This document shows, piece by piece, positions 46,350-56,264 of a stretch of 64,000 bases of DNA (the first letter of the stretch is position 1; each line of letters begins with the position of its first letter). The notes under the pieces were generated by a model. That model had not been told where the DNA came from. It saw nothing but the letters and a program-made list of their open reading frames with translations, and made no database searches. This stretch comes from Dama dama (taxonomy: Eukaryota > Chordata > Mammalia > Artiodactyla > Cervidae), in the NCBI RefSeq assembly GCF_033118175.1, contig NC_083689.1, forward strand, positions 29,308,501 through 29,372,500. Direction: 5' to 3'. The position numbers were made by a program, and so were the translations under genes.

Positions 46350-47984
46350 ATACCCCAATAAAAATAAATAGATAAAATGCAGTGTTTCAAGCTAAAACAG
46401 ACAGTGTACAAGAGGCTAGGCAGCCCAGAGAAGGTACTCTGGGGGCTAAGGGAGAGGTTGGTCCTTGATACAAGTCTTACAGACAGAGTAACATTTATTT
46501 GGAAAAGTAGAGAGGAGGACAGCCTGGACCGTGGGAGCACAGAGAGCAGAGTCACAGGGCACCGGCAGACTCTGGCTGTGTAGGGAAAGATGACAGCTCT
46601 ATTTTACTGCCCTGATGGACTGAGGAGAGAGAAGGGTGAGTGAGAACAGGGAAATGAAGGCTAGGGATGGGACAGTCCTGTGCAAAACTTTCCAGAGTGG
46701 CCGGGAAGCCAGGAGAGCCTGGCGGTGGTCACATCGTGCAGCAGGGTTACACTGGGGAGGCACAGCCAGACGGAATTCTAGACTCTGCACGTGACTCTCA
46801 CGTACTGTAGGTGGTATAAGTACAAACTGCTCGAAAAACTCATTAATACTCTCAGTTACTTCCTAACCTTGAACATTCCAGGACTCCCAGGAGCCTCTGA
46901 TCTCCTATCTCCTCACCGCATCTTCAGGGCTCCACTCCCACACCTTGGGCCATTCATCCCCCTTCTCTCCTCTGCTCCTCCAGGACATTCCAATCTCCCA
47001 TGAGTGCTAACCTCCAGCTCTGTTTGGTTTTCTGCCCCCACACCAGATCTTACACAGTTTTTTATCCTTTCTGTCTTCTGCAAACAGGGCTTGATGGTGT
47101 GAGAGCGAGTGGGCTACATTGTGATTGGGTGAGGTGGTGGGCAGGGATAGCGGGGGCTCTGAACTTGAATATGTTGATAGTTTGGGGCTAGTAACAACAA
47201 CTGAGATCTATGATGGTCAAAAAGAGCTAGGGATTGACAGGACAATGGAATCAAAGACATGGAAGTGAGATAACTTGTAGAAGTATACTCAGAGGCAGCA
47301 ATTAGCCAAATATGAGATACAAGCAGAAACGGTGGGATTTTAATACTGTTTTAAGTTTGGATCTACAGTATATGTAATAACACTGTGATATTATTCACCA
47401 TGCCTGGGGAACACAGACGAACACACTGAAGAGATAAGAATACAAAATGATAAATTTGACTTCCTATGTGCTGAACCTAGGATATCCATGAGATATTCAG
47501 GTCATATTTAGCAAACCTAGAGTTTTAATTCAATGCAGTATACCAGCAGCCTCCAAGGTTGTATGCTTAAAATGTCATTCAAGGACAAACACCACTGGGA
47601 AATTACATACTCTGGTCCTTTTTTGGAGATTGATTATACACTGATAAATCCTGCAGTAAGTGAACGTATTTAATATAACTTTATTTCCAATGCCCCTCTC
47701 ATATTTTTTTTCAGAATACCTATTAACATAATTAAAATTTTTTTTCCAGGAACAGTGTTTTAAGAAATGCTCACTACAGCACTGAGGAGCTGTGATCAGA
47801 AGACTATTAAGATAGAAAGAACTTGGTAGAGGGAGGAGGGTATGCTTATTTTCATGGAAGGAAGAGTTGAAGAATTATGAACTGATTAATCACTCAGAGT
47901 AGATAGAGAAAGGAGACTAGAGATAGGAGCTTTATCAACAGGTTTGACACTTCCAATGGTGTGTGGGCAATACAATTTGGAGAG
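46350..47984. other. Unassigned DNA
   Basis: The interval around 46400-47170 is less A+T rich. Open frames (46377-46583, 46599-46790 and 46791-47191) show no known domain. No CpG island or promoter signature is evident. Confidence 0.35.
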
Positions 47985-48190
47985 GTAGCAAGTTGTGAGA
48001 GCAAAAGCATGGATTTCACAATCAACATGTGTGTGACAAATGATCTAATCTAAGACTCCGTTTACTTATCTGAAAAATAATGCTCACCTTTTTGAGTTGT
48101 ATTGAGAAGTAAAATAGGTAACACATATAGCACCTATCACCTAGGAAACACATAGTCCACTTCAGTAAACATTATGATTAACATTATATT
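47985..48190 (+). mobile_element. MIR SINE
   Basis: 'caaaagcatggatttcacaa', 'tgacaaatgatctaatctaa', 'gtttacttatctgaaaaata', 'tatagcacctatcacctagg' in MIR plus order, decayed. Confidence 0.6.
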
Positions 48191-49377
48191 TCATTTACAT
48201 ATTCTTGATGAGTAAGCAAAACTTTACTGATGAATCTGCTATATTATAAGCTGAACATTGACAGTTACACAGGAGGAATCTCATTGGTTGGTATCAATAC
48301 CCTAAGACAAGGGAGCACTCCCAGTTCAGACACGCCTGGGACAGGAACAGCATGGAACAGGAATCGACTCTGTGGAAGCTCAACAGTGGAAGAGGACACT
48401 GCAGGAATTTCCCTAAGGCTCCCCTGACCTTGAGTTTTCATCAGTTTTTCATGAAGAGATGCTGGAAGCTAATAACTGAACCTTAGCAAATCTCTCTCCT
48501 TAAAACATTCTGAGCTAAAAACCCCCTGGGTGAATGGCTGTAGGGATCCACCTGGCATGAGGTACCATCCTCTGACAATAGTCATTATCCAGTAGCCTGA
48601 GAGGCAGGCCAGGGCAGAGGCGGCGGGGAGAACACGCTCGGCTCATGAGCGATGTTTCTGTCTGAATCAGTCATCGTGTCCTGAGTGCAGGCCTTGGTCA
48701 CGTTCAGTCTTCGTCAATTGAGCACACAAGGCCAGAAAAGAATCTAAATTTAGTCTAAAACTCTGCTAACCGCCACGGCAGATTAGCTTCTCTCTACCCC
48801 AGGACAAAAAAATGGGGCAACTCTTGTGGTTTTTATCCAGATCAGATCACTGCAAACCTCAAAGGGCTGGTGACCAGAATATATTATTCTGCGGTCTTTT
48901 CTCTAGGACTTCTGGGCTGCAGTCTCTCAGATCTCAGATTGGTCTGAGTTTGTTGTTGTTCAGACTGGCCATGGAAGGTGACTGGCCACTCTTCTTAATC
49001 AATAAGTCATTCCATAGTACGCGCGATGTGGATGGAGGAGATAAGTAAGGGGATGGCGAGTGACTCTGTGAGGAAACACTCCCAGCGTTAGGGCTGTTCA
49101 GATCCTTGAGAAGGGGCAGCGGCCAGGCCACAACCACTGGTTTATGCACATGGATCCACAGGGCTGTTATGGCAGGAGATGCTCATTAACCTGTTCTCTA
49201 AGTGAAGACAGGGTAAAGTATAAATGAGATTTCCCCTGGAACTTCAGAGGGTCTCTCCTTCTCTCTCTCAGGGAAGACTTGTAGCAGAAAATGGACAGTT
49301 CATTATCTGATTTGTTCATATGGTCATTAGCCTAAAAACCAGAAGACTGGGGCAAAATAAATATATATAAAATAATG
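48191..49377. other. Unassigned DNA with scattered CpGs
   Basis: No repeat is recognised. The 48600-49150 part has more CpG than its surroundings ('ggcggcggggagaacacgct', 'gtacgcgcgatgtgg'). It contains a 78-codon open frame at 48812-49048 without a recognised domain. Confidence 0.35.
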
Positions 49378-49540
49378 CTACTCAAAATAGGGCATAAAGA
49401 TGGGCAGCAGCGGCATCTGAATCCAGCATTCCCTAGAATGACATATTCTCAGGTCCTATCCTAGGCATACAGAAAACTGTTTGTTCCAAAAAGTTTTCCA
49501 GATACTTCTCCATATACAAAAGTTTAAGAACTGTCCTAGG
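49378..49540 (-). mobile_element. MER5-like hAT-Charlie MITE
   Basis: 'ggcagcagcggcatctgaat', 'acatattctcaggtcctatc', 'aaaagtttaagaactgtcct' recall the reverse strand of MER5. Strongly decayed. Confidence 0.55.
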
Positions 49541-49881
49541 CCTATAGGAGAGGTGTCTAAAGTTTCCACTTCTATTCACTCACAACTAGCCCAGCTTTCT
49601 TGTTTTTCTACCCTTAGTTTCCAGTTCTCTTATCCTGATCGTATCTGATTAGGTCATCCGGTTACATATAAGAACTCGGTCTTGCAATTTTTAATCATCA
49701 GTGTAAATCAGAGTTCTGTTTATGGAAAACAACTCTATAGAGGCAGTAAAAATGCTGGTTCTTAGCCCTGTGATTGGTTTGCAGTGGAGAGACGATAGTT
49801 ACAAACTTTGAAACATTTCTGTTCATTTGCAAAATAACAATGATATAAAATAAAGGATGGAAAAAGGCGGAAGACACTTAC

Positions 49882-49938
49882 ATGGGCTGTAAGTTGCTCC
49901 TGGGAAGCTTTTACTTCAGCCTGTAATTTCTCAATGCA
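49882..49938 (-). CDS. Candidate coding exon of a coiled-coil protein (downstream exon)
   Basis: On the minus strand a polypyrimidine tract and acceptor ('ctctaccccttttcag') precede 57 bp that read through as 19 codons (start CIEKLQAEVK, end QLTAH). A consensus donor (GTAAGT) follows at 49881. The exon is symmetric, phase 0 at both ends, and joins in frame to the upstream exon at 50841-50965. The peptide is charged and heptad-like, fitting a coiled coil. From memory, unverified, the joined peptide resembles CCDC192. The overlapping 67-codon open frame is this exon plus flanking intron. Confidence 0.65.
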
Positions 49939-50840
49939 CTGAAAAGGGGTAGAGTTTAGAAACAAAGTGTGTAACTCTTCCTTTTACATATTCAAAATGT
50001 TCCAGATATAAATATGTACTGGTTCTCATATTTTACAAATGGCAGCATTATCTCAGCTAGATGTTTTGAATATCATCATTAAATGGATCATCGCTCCCAT
50101 CTCTTTCTCTCTTCCATTCCATGGAAGAACCCATCAACAAAGTATATGAATATAGTAAAAACTAGGTCATGATCGGGAAAAATAATGTTTGCTTGATGTA
50201 CTGCAGATAATGTTAACCTACCTTATATCACATCACGTATACATACATGTGGGACCCAATGAATTGGTCTCTGCCTTTGGAATATATGGATATGTTTTAA
50301 TGTGAAGATAAATATACCTGTATATAGATACAGGTTACCTGTCTATCCATCCCTCTATCACGAAAGCAGATACAAAACAACATGGGGTGAACAAGAGATA
50401 CATTTACATAATGACACATATATAAATGTCCTGAGATTCAGAGAGTGGTAACTTCTTATAAAGTAATTTATTAAAAGTCTATGAAAAATGTTTTGATCAA
50501 CTTCTTTCACTACCCAGAAAGAAGCTATTGCTTGATTAAGTTCAATTGAAAACTAAGAAACATTTGTATAGTCAATATCACTTATAAAATAAATAAAATA
50601 TTCACTTAATATGATTCAAAAGAATACATATCAAACTTAAAAATATCACCAAGAAAGTTTATTTTTGTATGTGAATATTCTATCAGGAAATACAGTTACA
50701 TTGAGCAAATACAAAAACTGTGATTTACCATCTTGAACTTAAATATGAACTTCCAGCCCAGCCAGAAATAACTACAGGATTGTCAGCTCATATGTTTAGG
50801 TAACTTTTAAAATAAAGATTCTTCTTCTTCTATGACATAC
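49939..50840 (-). other. Intron between the two candidate exons
   Basis: About 902 bp, beginning GTATGT and ending CAG on the minus strand. A+T rich; I recognise no repeat inside. No further coding sequence is visible. Confidence 0.55.
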
Positions 50841-50965
50841 CTGGTCTTTTGCAAGAACCATTTTTTTGTATGGTTCTCCACTGTCTTCCCTACAGTCCAG
50901 AGCTTCTAGCTTTTTCTCCAGCCAGGAAACTTGCTCAAGCAGCTTTAATTTTGTTCCTTCCGAGA
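50841..50965 (-). CDS. Candidate coding exon of a coiled-coil protein (upstream exon)
   Basis: On the minus strand an acceptor ('tttcttcagcttgcag') precedes 125 bp open throughout: two bases of a split codon, then 41 codons beginning SEGTKLKLLEQ and ending MVLAKDQ. A strong CAG/GTATGT donor follows. Leucines are spaced as in a coiled coil (LKLLEQVSWLEKKLEAL). It ends in phase 0, matching the next exon. The 5' and 3' remainder of the gene is not seen here. It resembles what I recall of CCDC192, but no search was possible. The alternative is a well-preserved pseudogene, unlikely because splice sites remain. Confidence 0.7.
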
Positions 50966-51379
50966 CTGCAAGCTGAAGAAATGTGCTTGTAAGGGTATGG
51001 ACGTACCATGACTTTTTTAAAGCTTCTTTTATTAAAGTCCAATTTACAAATGAATTGCCTTCCGTCAATATCTATTAAATATGAAAATGGCTTTTGAAAC
51101 ATTCTCATAGATGACAAATGCTTAGTAAAGAGAGATAAGGAAATAATTTTGGTTTTATTTATTTTTAATAATAAAGATCTTTCTGGGCAAGAGATGAGAC
51201 CACATAGTTACAGCAGGCAGAGAGATGTCTAGTACAACAGTCTCAACACTCATCTTTGTTATGTTTCAACACTCATCTTTGTTATGTTTCAACATGGTAT
51301 TTTATTTGTACAGCTGAATCTGAAATCTGTATTGTGGTTTAGATAGGGTTCTTGAAACTTAACTCTTTGCAGGCTACCT
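50966..51379. other. Probable intron with a 23-bp tandem duplication
   Basis: Upstream side of the candidate exon. Two identical 23-bp units ('caacactcatctttgttatg' core) lie at 51243-51288. Otherwise unassigned. Confidence 0.5.
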
Positions 51380-51580
51380 GCTTAGTCAGTCAGTCATGTC
51401 CGACGCTTTGTGACCCCATGGACTGTAGCCTTCCCCCCAGGCTCCATGGGATTTTCCAGGTAAGAATACTGAAGTGGGTTTCCATTTCCTACTCCAGGGG
51501 ATCTTCCTGATCTAGGAATAGAACCCACATCTCCTGCATTGGCAGGTAGATTCTTTACCTCTACGCCTGGGGAAACCCCC
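51380..51580 (-). mobile_element. Bov-tA SINE
   Basis: Reverse-strand copy: 'gtgaccccatggactgtagc', 'gtaagaatactgaagtgggt', 'acctctacgcctggggaaac'. Moderately diverged; first of a cluster of SINEs. Confidence 0.93.
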
Positions 51581-51603
51581 CAAATACTAGCTAGTTATGC
51601 ATG

Positions 51604-51646
51604 CATGCTCAGTCAGTCATGTTCAACTCTTTGTGACCCCACAGGA
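51604..51646 (-). mobile_element. Bov-tA tail fragment
   Basis: About 43 bp: 'gctcagtcagtcatgttcaa' and 'ctctttgtgacccca', the BovB-like tail only. Confidence 0.75.
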
Positions 51647-51696
51647 GGCCACAACTCTCTAGAAAGAGGAGGAATTCTGACTCCCTCCCTTGAATT

Positions 51697-51913
51697 TTTA
51701 GTGCAGCTGTAAAGAATCTGCCTGCACTGCAGGAGCAGTAGGAGATGCAGGTTCGATCCCTGGGTTGGGAAGGTCTCCTGGAGGAGGGCCTGGCAACCCA
51801 CTCCAGTATTCTTGTCTGGAGAATCCCATGGACAGAGGAGCCTGGTAAGCTATAGTCCATGGGATCACGAACAGTTGGACACAACTGAAGCAACTTAGCA
51901 GCAGCAGCAGTAT
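51697..51913 (+). mobile_element. Bov-tA SINE
   Basis: Plus-strand copy: 'gtaaagaatctgcctgcact', B box 'gttcgatccc', and 'gaagcaacttagcagcagca' tail, the same AGC-tail type as the copy at 115-339. It is opposite in direction to its neighbours, so transcripts could pair. Confidence 0.93.
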
Positions 51914-51969
51914 AGAAAGAGCTGAAGGGAAATGCAGGAATTTCTAGTTAAAGTCAGATGATCAAGGGC

Positions 51970-52105
51970 TTTTGTTACTGTCATTTAGTCACTAAATCCT
52001 GTCCCAGTCTTTGTGACCCTATGGACTGTAACCCGCCAGGCTGCTCTTATAGGATTTCCCAGGCAAGAATCTTGGAATGGGTTGGATTTCCTTCTCCAGG
52101 AGAGA
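51970..52105 (-). mobile_element. Bov-tA SINE, 5'-truncated
   Basis: Reverse-strand tail and middle ('gtcatttagtcactaaatcc', 'ctttgtgaccctatggactg', 'ggatttccttctccaggaga'). The tRNA-like head is missing. Confidence 0.88.
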
Positions 52106-52488
52106 TCTATGCTAACCATAACCATAAAACGTCTCAAGGTGAGTGTTTTACTGTTTGTAGATTTCTCCTGAGGAGAGTGGTACTTGGATAATCCCTAGTC
52201 CCTTAGCTTCCCTGAAGAGTCCCTTGTGATTTTTCTCTCTAGCTCAGCAACAATTCCAGGGAAAGAGTCCCTGGAAAGGGACATATAACCTTGTACTCAT
52301 TCCAGATCTCAGGCTCTGAGGCATGGCTTATCTCTTAAGTATCTCTTTCATATTATTCCAAGAATTATTGCAAAGTATAACATCTCATCTTGAAAAGGGC
52401 AACAAATATTTAGAGACATTTACCAAATGGAGAGGCATTAAGAGGTTAGTCTGCCATGGAAATAAGTTGGGTATGTCACGTATGCTGG

Positions 52489-52507
52489 TATCCATCCATC
52501 CATCCAT
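52489..52507. repeat. CATC microsatellite
   Basis: Four to five CATC units. Short and possibly polymorphic. Confidence 0.75.
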
Positions 52508-52605
52508 GCACACAACCCTTCACTCAACAAGTATTTGTCTAGTTGGCTCTCTATGCAGCCATTGTGTTATATGCAGGGATTGATGAAAGCACAACAGGGG
52601 AGTCA

Positions 52606-52775
52606 GAAAGTGAAAGTGGCTCAGTCGTGTCTGATTCTTTGCGACCCCATGGACTATACAGTCCATGGAATTCTCCAGGCCAGAATACTGGAAGGGGTAG
52701 CCTTTCCCTTCTCCAGGGGATCTTCCCAACCTGGGGATCAAACCCAGGTCTCCCACATTGTGGGTCTGGAAGCCC
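52606..52775 (-). mobile_element. Bov-tA SINE
   Basis: Reverse-strand copy: 'gaaagtgaaagtggctcagt', 'tgcgaccccatggactatac', 'caaacccaggtctcccacat'. The end after 'acattgtgggtc' is a shortened head with an internal deletion. Confidence 0.92.
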
Positions 52776-52954
52776 AAAAGTGAGGATTAGAGGGAACACA
52801 TATGCCATGAACTGTTGTCTTTGCCTTTCAGCTCTCAGTGACCTGGGAGGCCTGAGGTACTCTGCATGAATACTAATACATCTAACTCTTGGGTGCATGA
52901 TGGTTTGGAAATGTAATCTGATTTCTCTGAGCACCCTTCCATTTTATCATAGTA

Positions 52955-53215
52955 GAGTGTAATGGCTGAGGACACAGACTCTGAGACTTTGGGTAAAAGT
53001 CTCAGCTTGCTACTTGCTATCTTTGTGATTTGGACAAGTTGCTCAGACTCTCTGGGCTTGACTTTCCCACCTATAAATAGGAATGAGAATACAAAGAATA
53101 GTACTTATCTCATGCATTTGTTTTGAGGTTTATACATGAGTTTACACAAGAGAAACACTTAGAACAATGCCTAGAATAGATCAAAAACTCAGTAGTTCCT
53201 ATTATTATTTCTTCC
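52955..53215 (+). mobile_element. MIR SINE, near full length
   Basis: 'gtaatggctgaggacacaga', 'acttgctatctttgtgattt', 'tttcccacctataaatagg', 'aacaatgcctagaatagatc', 'agtagttcctattattat' in MIR plus order. Confidence 0.8.
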
Positions 53216-53709
53216 ACATCCTCTCGACTGCAGTAAGCATTCACATAGGTTTTATCCAAATATTAATTATTTATCAAATTATAAAATAAAGTGTCTGAAG
53301 ATGTCACAGCCTGTATGAGCTGGTTACCCTAAACTCAATTTATGTTTGGTTTGCTCACTTCCTGTAACCACTCTAGTCTTCAGGGAAAAGTCCTCTCTAA
53401 ATCTGATGTATTTTTTTTAATCTCAAATATATTCTTTCTCAGTCTGTTCCATTTTGTTCCCATATCCTGAATAATTGATCCAGTCACCATTTGCTTATCT
53501 TTCTTTTAAATCTATCTCCTATTGTTTTTAGGTCTTTATTCATTTGCTCAACAGATATTCATGTAGTCACTCATTGCTAAAAAAATGTTGGATCTTTATT
53601 ATATGTAAGCTTTGGAGGTAAAAAATAAAGGTGATATTGTTTGTATTTTCACAATTTACTCAGAAAAGTAGACAATTTAAAAGCTATTCCATAATGTGAA
53701 CATATATAG
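53216..53709. other. Unassigned DNA
   Basis: No recognised repeat or exon between two MIR copies. Confidence 0.4.
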
Positions 53710-53895
53710 ATGAATAATAATATTAGTACTCCTTAATACTTACCGGGGACTTAGTACATATCAGATGTTCTGAGAACCTTTTGTTTTCATATTTATTTCA
53801 GTTCAACTTCATACTCATTTTACAGCTAAGGAAATTCAATAAGATTGTATAACTTGTCTAAGGACATAGTAAATATTGGAACCCAAGTGTTCAGT
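53710..53895 (-). mobile_element. MIR SINE
   Basis: 'tcagatgttctgagaacctt', 'ctcattttacagctaaggaa', 'aacttgtctaaggacatagt' follow the MIR reverse strand. Confidence 0.75.
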
Positions 53896-55159
53896 AGTGG
53901 ACATTAGGTGTGACTCCCTAAGCCCAAGTCTGACCCCAAAAATGGGGCCTGATAATCATGACAATCCCATTCTCTTTCCTTCCATCCATTTTTCTCCCAT
54001 TGGTTTAGGAATCAAGGCCTAAACCAATCAGATCCTGACTCTTCTCTGGCAACAATTAATGTGTAGGAAATATGACCTAGTTTGCACCACCCACGCTGGG
54101 CCAGGAGGAACTTTGATGATTTGGAGAAGCACTTTCTCTTATCCACAGACATGAATGCTACCATAGCCATCCTACAAACATCCGGGAAACCGGTTACATA
54201 ACAAAGCCACTCTCTGAATGGAAGTGTGGACAACAGAACAAATCTGGGTCATGTTGACACTACTGAAATGTTTTTTCAACTAATTTTGAAGCATCTCTGA
54301 CCTTGGGACTTAGCCTTAGTGAGTTTATAAGTTTCCTTTTTGATTAGACATTGAGTTTTCTCTTATTTGCTACCATAAGCATTCTGTTGATAAATTGTCT
54401 GATTCCAAAATTGCATAATCATAACCATAAGTGAGTAAGGTCTATGGAAAAATAGCAACTAACATTTGTTTGGTAGCTACAGCATACCACACATTTTGTT
54501 TATTTTTTGTTGTTGTAGTGACTATGTTAAAGATTGGAAGTTAGGTGCTTTCAGGGGCTTTCTCAGAGCTAATAAGAACAGGTTGGACTGGGATCTATGT
54601 TGGTCTGTTTCCCACTCTGGGTTCTATAGTATATCCAAACCCTAACTCTGAGACTGCCTGCAAAGATGAGATCTATGATTTTCCCCCGATCAGGTGGCTT
54701 TCAGCAGTTTTTCTCTGTGTGTTCACTTATATACCTGAAGGAAATTTATTTTCCTTTTTCCTAAGACTTGAGAAAACTCTGTCCTGCCATCTCAGCCCCT
54801 TTTTATATACACACCAACCCCATCTCTTTGCTCTCCTCTTATAATAGATTTCTGTCTGAATATCCCTTTGGCTCATTTAGCTCGGATTCAGCTTATCTCT
54901 AAGAAATCTTGACATGGAATCACAATATCTATATTTTAGGCCTGACCCCGCAACCCTCTGATGTTATGACCTATGAGCCTATAATAAAATTTTACTATGG
55001 CACTTTGCTATGTTTTTACAGGGTAGTTCTCCAGTCATATGTATTCTAACTAGGTTATAAATTTCCCAGAAGGATGAATGGGGAGAATTCTGTCAAAATT
55101 TATAACAAAATTCAGTCAAATTGGCCAGAAATAATATTTGCTAAGAACATTCCATTTAT
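53896..55159. other. Unassigned DNA
   Basis: No recognised repeat. The 99-codon open frame at 54545-54844 and the 73-codon minus-strand frame at 54012-54233 have no known domain and no splice context that I trust. Confidence 0.35.
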
Positions 55160-55275
55160 TAACTTTTTAAATGATGTTTTCATTCTCATATGTTTCATAA
55201 TCTCACAAAAGTAGGATAAAGGGATCTTATTATCTCTGCCTCATGTGGATACATTGAGGCAAGAACTAATGTTGG
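55160..55275 (-). mobile_element. MIR SINE fragment
   Basis: 'tctcacaaaagtaggataaa', 'ttattatctctgcctcatgt', 'ggatacattgaggcaagaac' resemble the MIR core in reverse. Confidence 0.5.
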
Positions 55276-56264
55276 ATTGCATTAAATAATGATGAAAGTG
55301 TTTATTAGCATAAGACTACTGATATTCCCCCAGCCCTTTTGAAAATGACATACCAGATAAGACTGATAATCTAAAAGGAAAGAACAGAAAAAATGAAAGA
55401 AAATAAAATGAAATAAGATAATTGAATATACTCTATTGCTGAGTTGCAAGATAATAGCTACCATTTTGAATTCACTCCGTTGTTTTGATTGGAGTTGTAG
55501 AACTTTTCAAAATTTAGTTTTCAATTCAGGAAGCTCTTAGGAATGCTGCTTAAATTCAAATTCAAATGATAGAATGGAAAACAAGGTATCAAAGAAAGTA
55601 AGAGGAAACCTAAGTTAGTAGCTGCAAGATATCCCAATTGAATTTAAAAACTCTAGGGGCCTTGGGCACTACTTCCTTTTTATTGCTTTTGTTTTTTCTT
55701 TTTTCTTTTTCTTTTTTCATAGGAACTGCTTAGTTTTACAGTTACTCGTTTGAAAGAGAATAAAGATAAAAGCTCAGTCCAACTTAGTATCAGATATCTG
55801 CTTATAAAAAGAGAGTAGAAATGCATTATTCTCTAAATAATCAATTTCTATATTTCCTAACCAGCTATCTGTGCTGGAACAAATGGTTCACATGATGTTG
55901 GGAGACTAATATTCTTCCTTTGATTTTTGAAGAGTCGGCCCCTTTCCTTCTGCCTGATTCTAACAAATTTAGGGGGAGGAGATGATTTTAAAAGCATGAA
56001 CAACATTTGACATAAGAATTATGTAAGACAAAGGAGCAACTTTCATATTATACATTTGAGGCTATATAAATCCACCAAAATACTCAACTTTAATATATAC
56101 CTCGGTATTCAATAGAAGATCACCATAAAGGTAATGCAATATCATTAAAAGTCAAAGGAAGATAAACTGTATTCATTGCACAGCTTATTGATGCAGTCAA
56201 GAAAGTGTATTGATACATTTCATATTAATATTCAAGATGAAAGTCAAAACAAAATGACTTGCAC
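55276..56264. other. Unassigned DNA with a pyrimidine tract
   Basis: A TTTTTCTTTTTTC-type tract lies at about 55687-55718. Nothing else is recognised. Confidence 0.4.

Noticed and set aside
52551..52934. 127-codon minus-strand open frame
   Set aside because: The central part is Bov-tA sequence; the ends have no recognisable domain.
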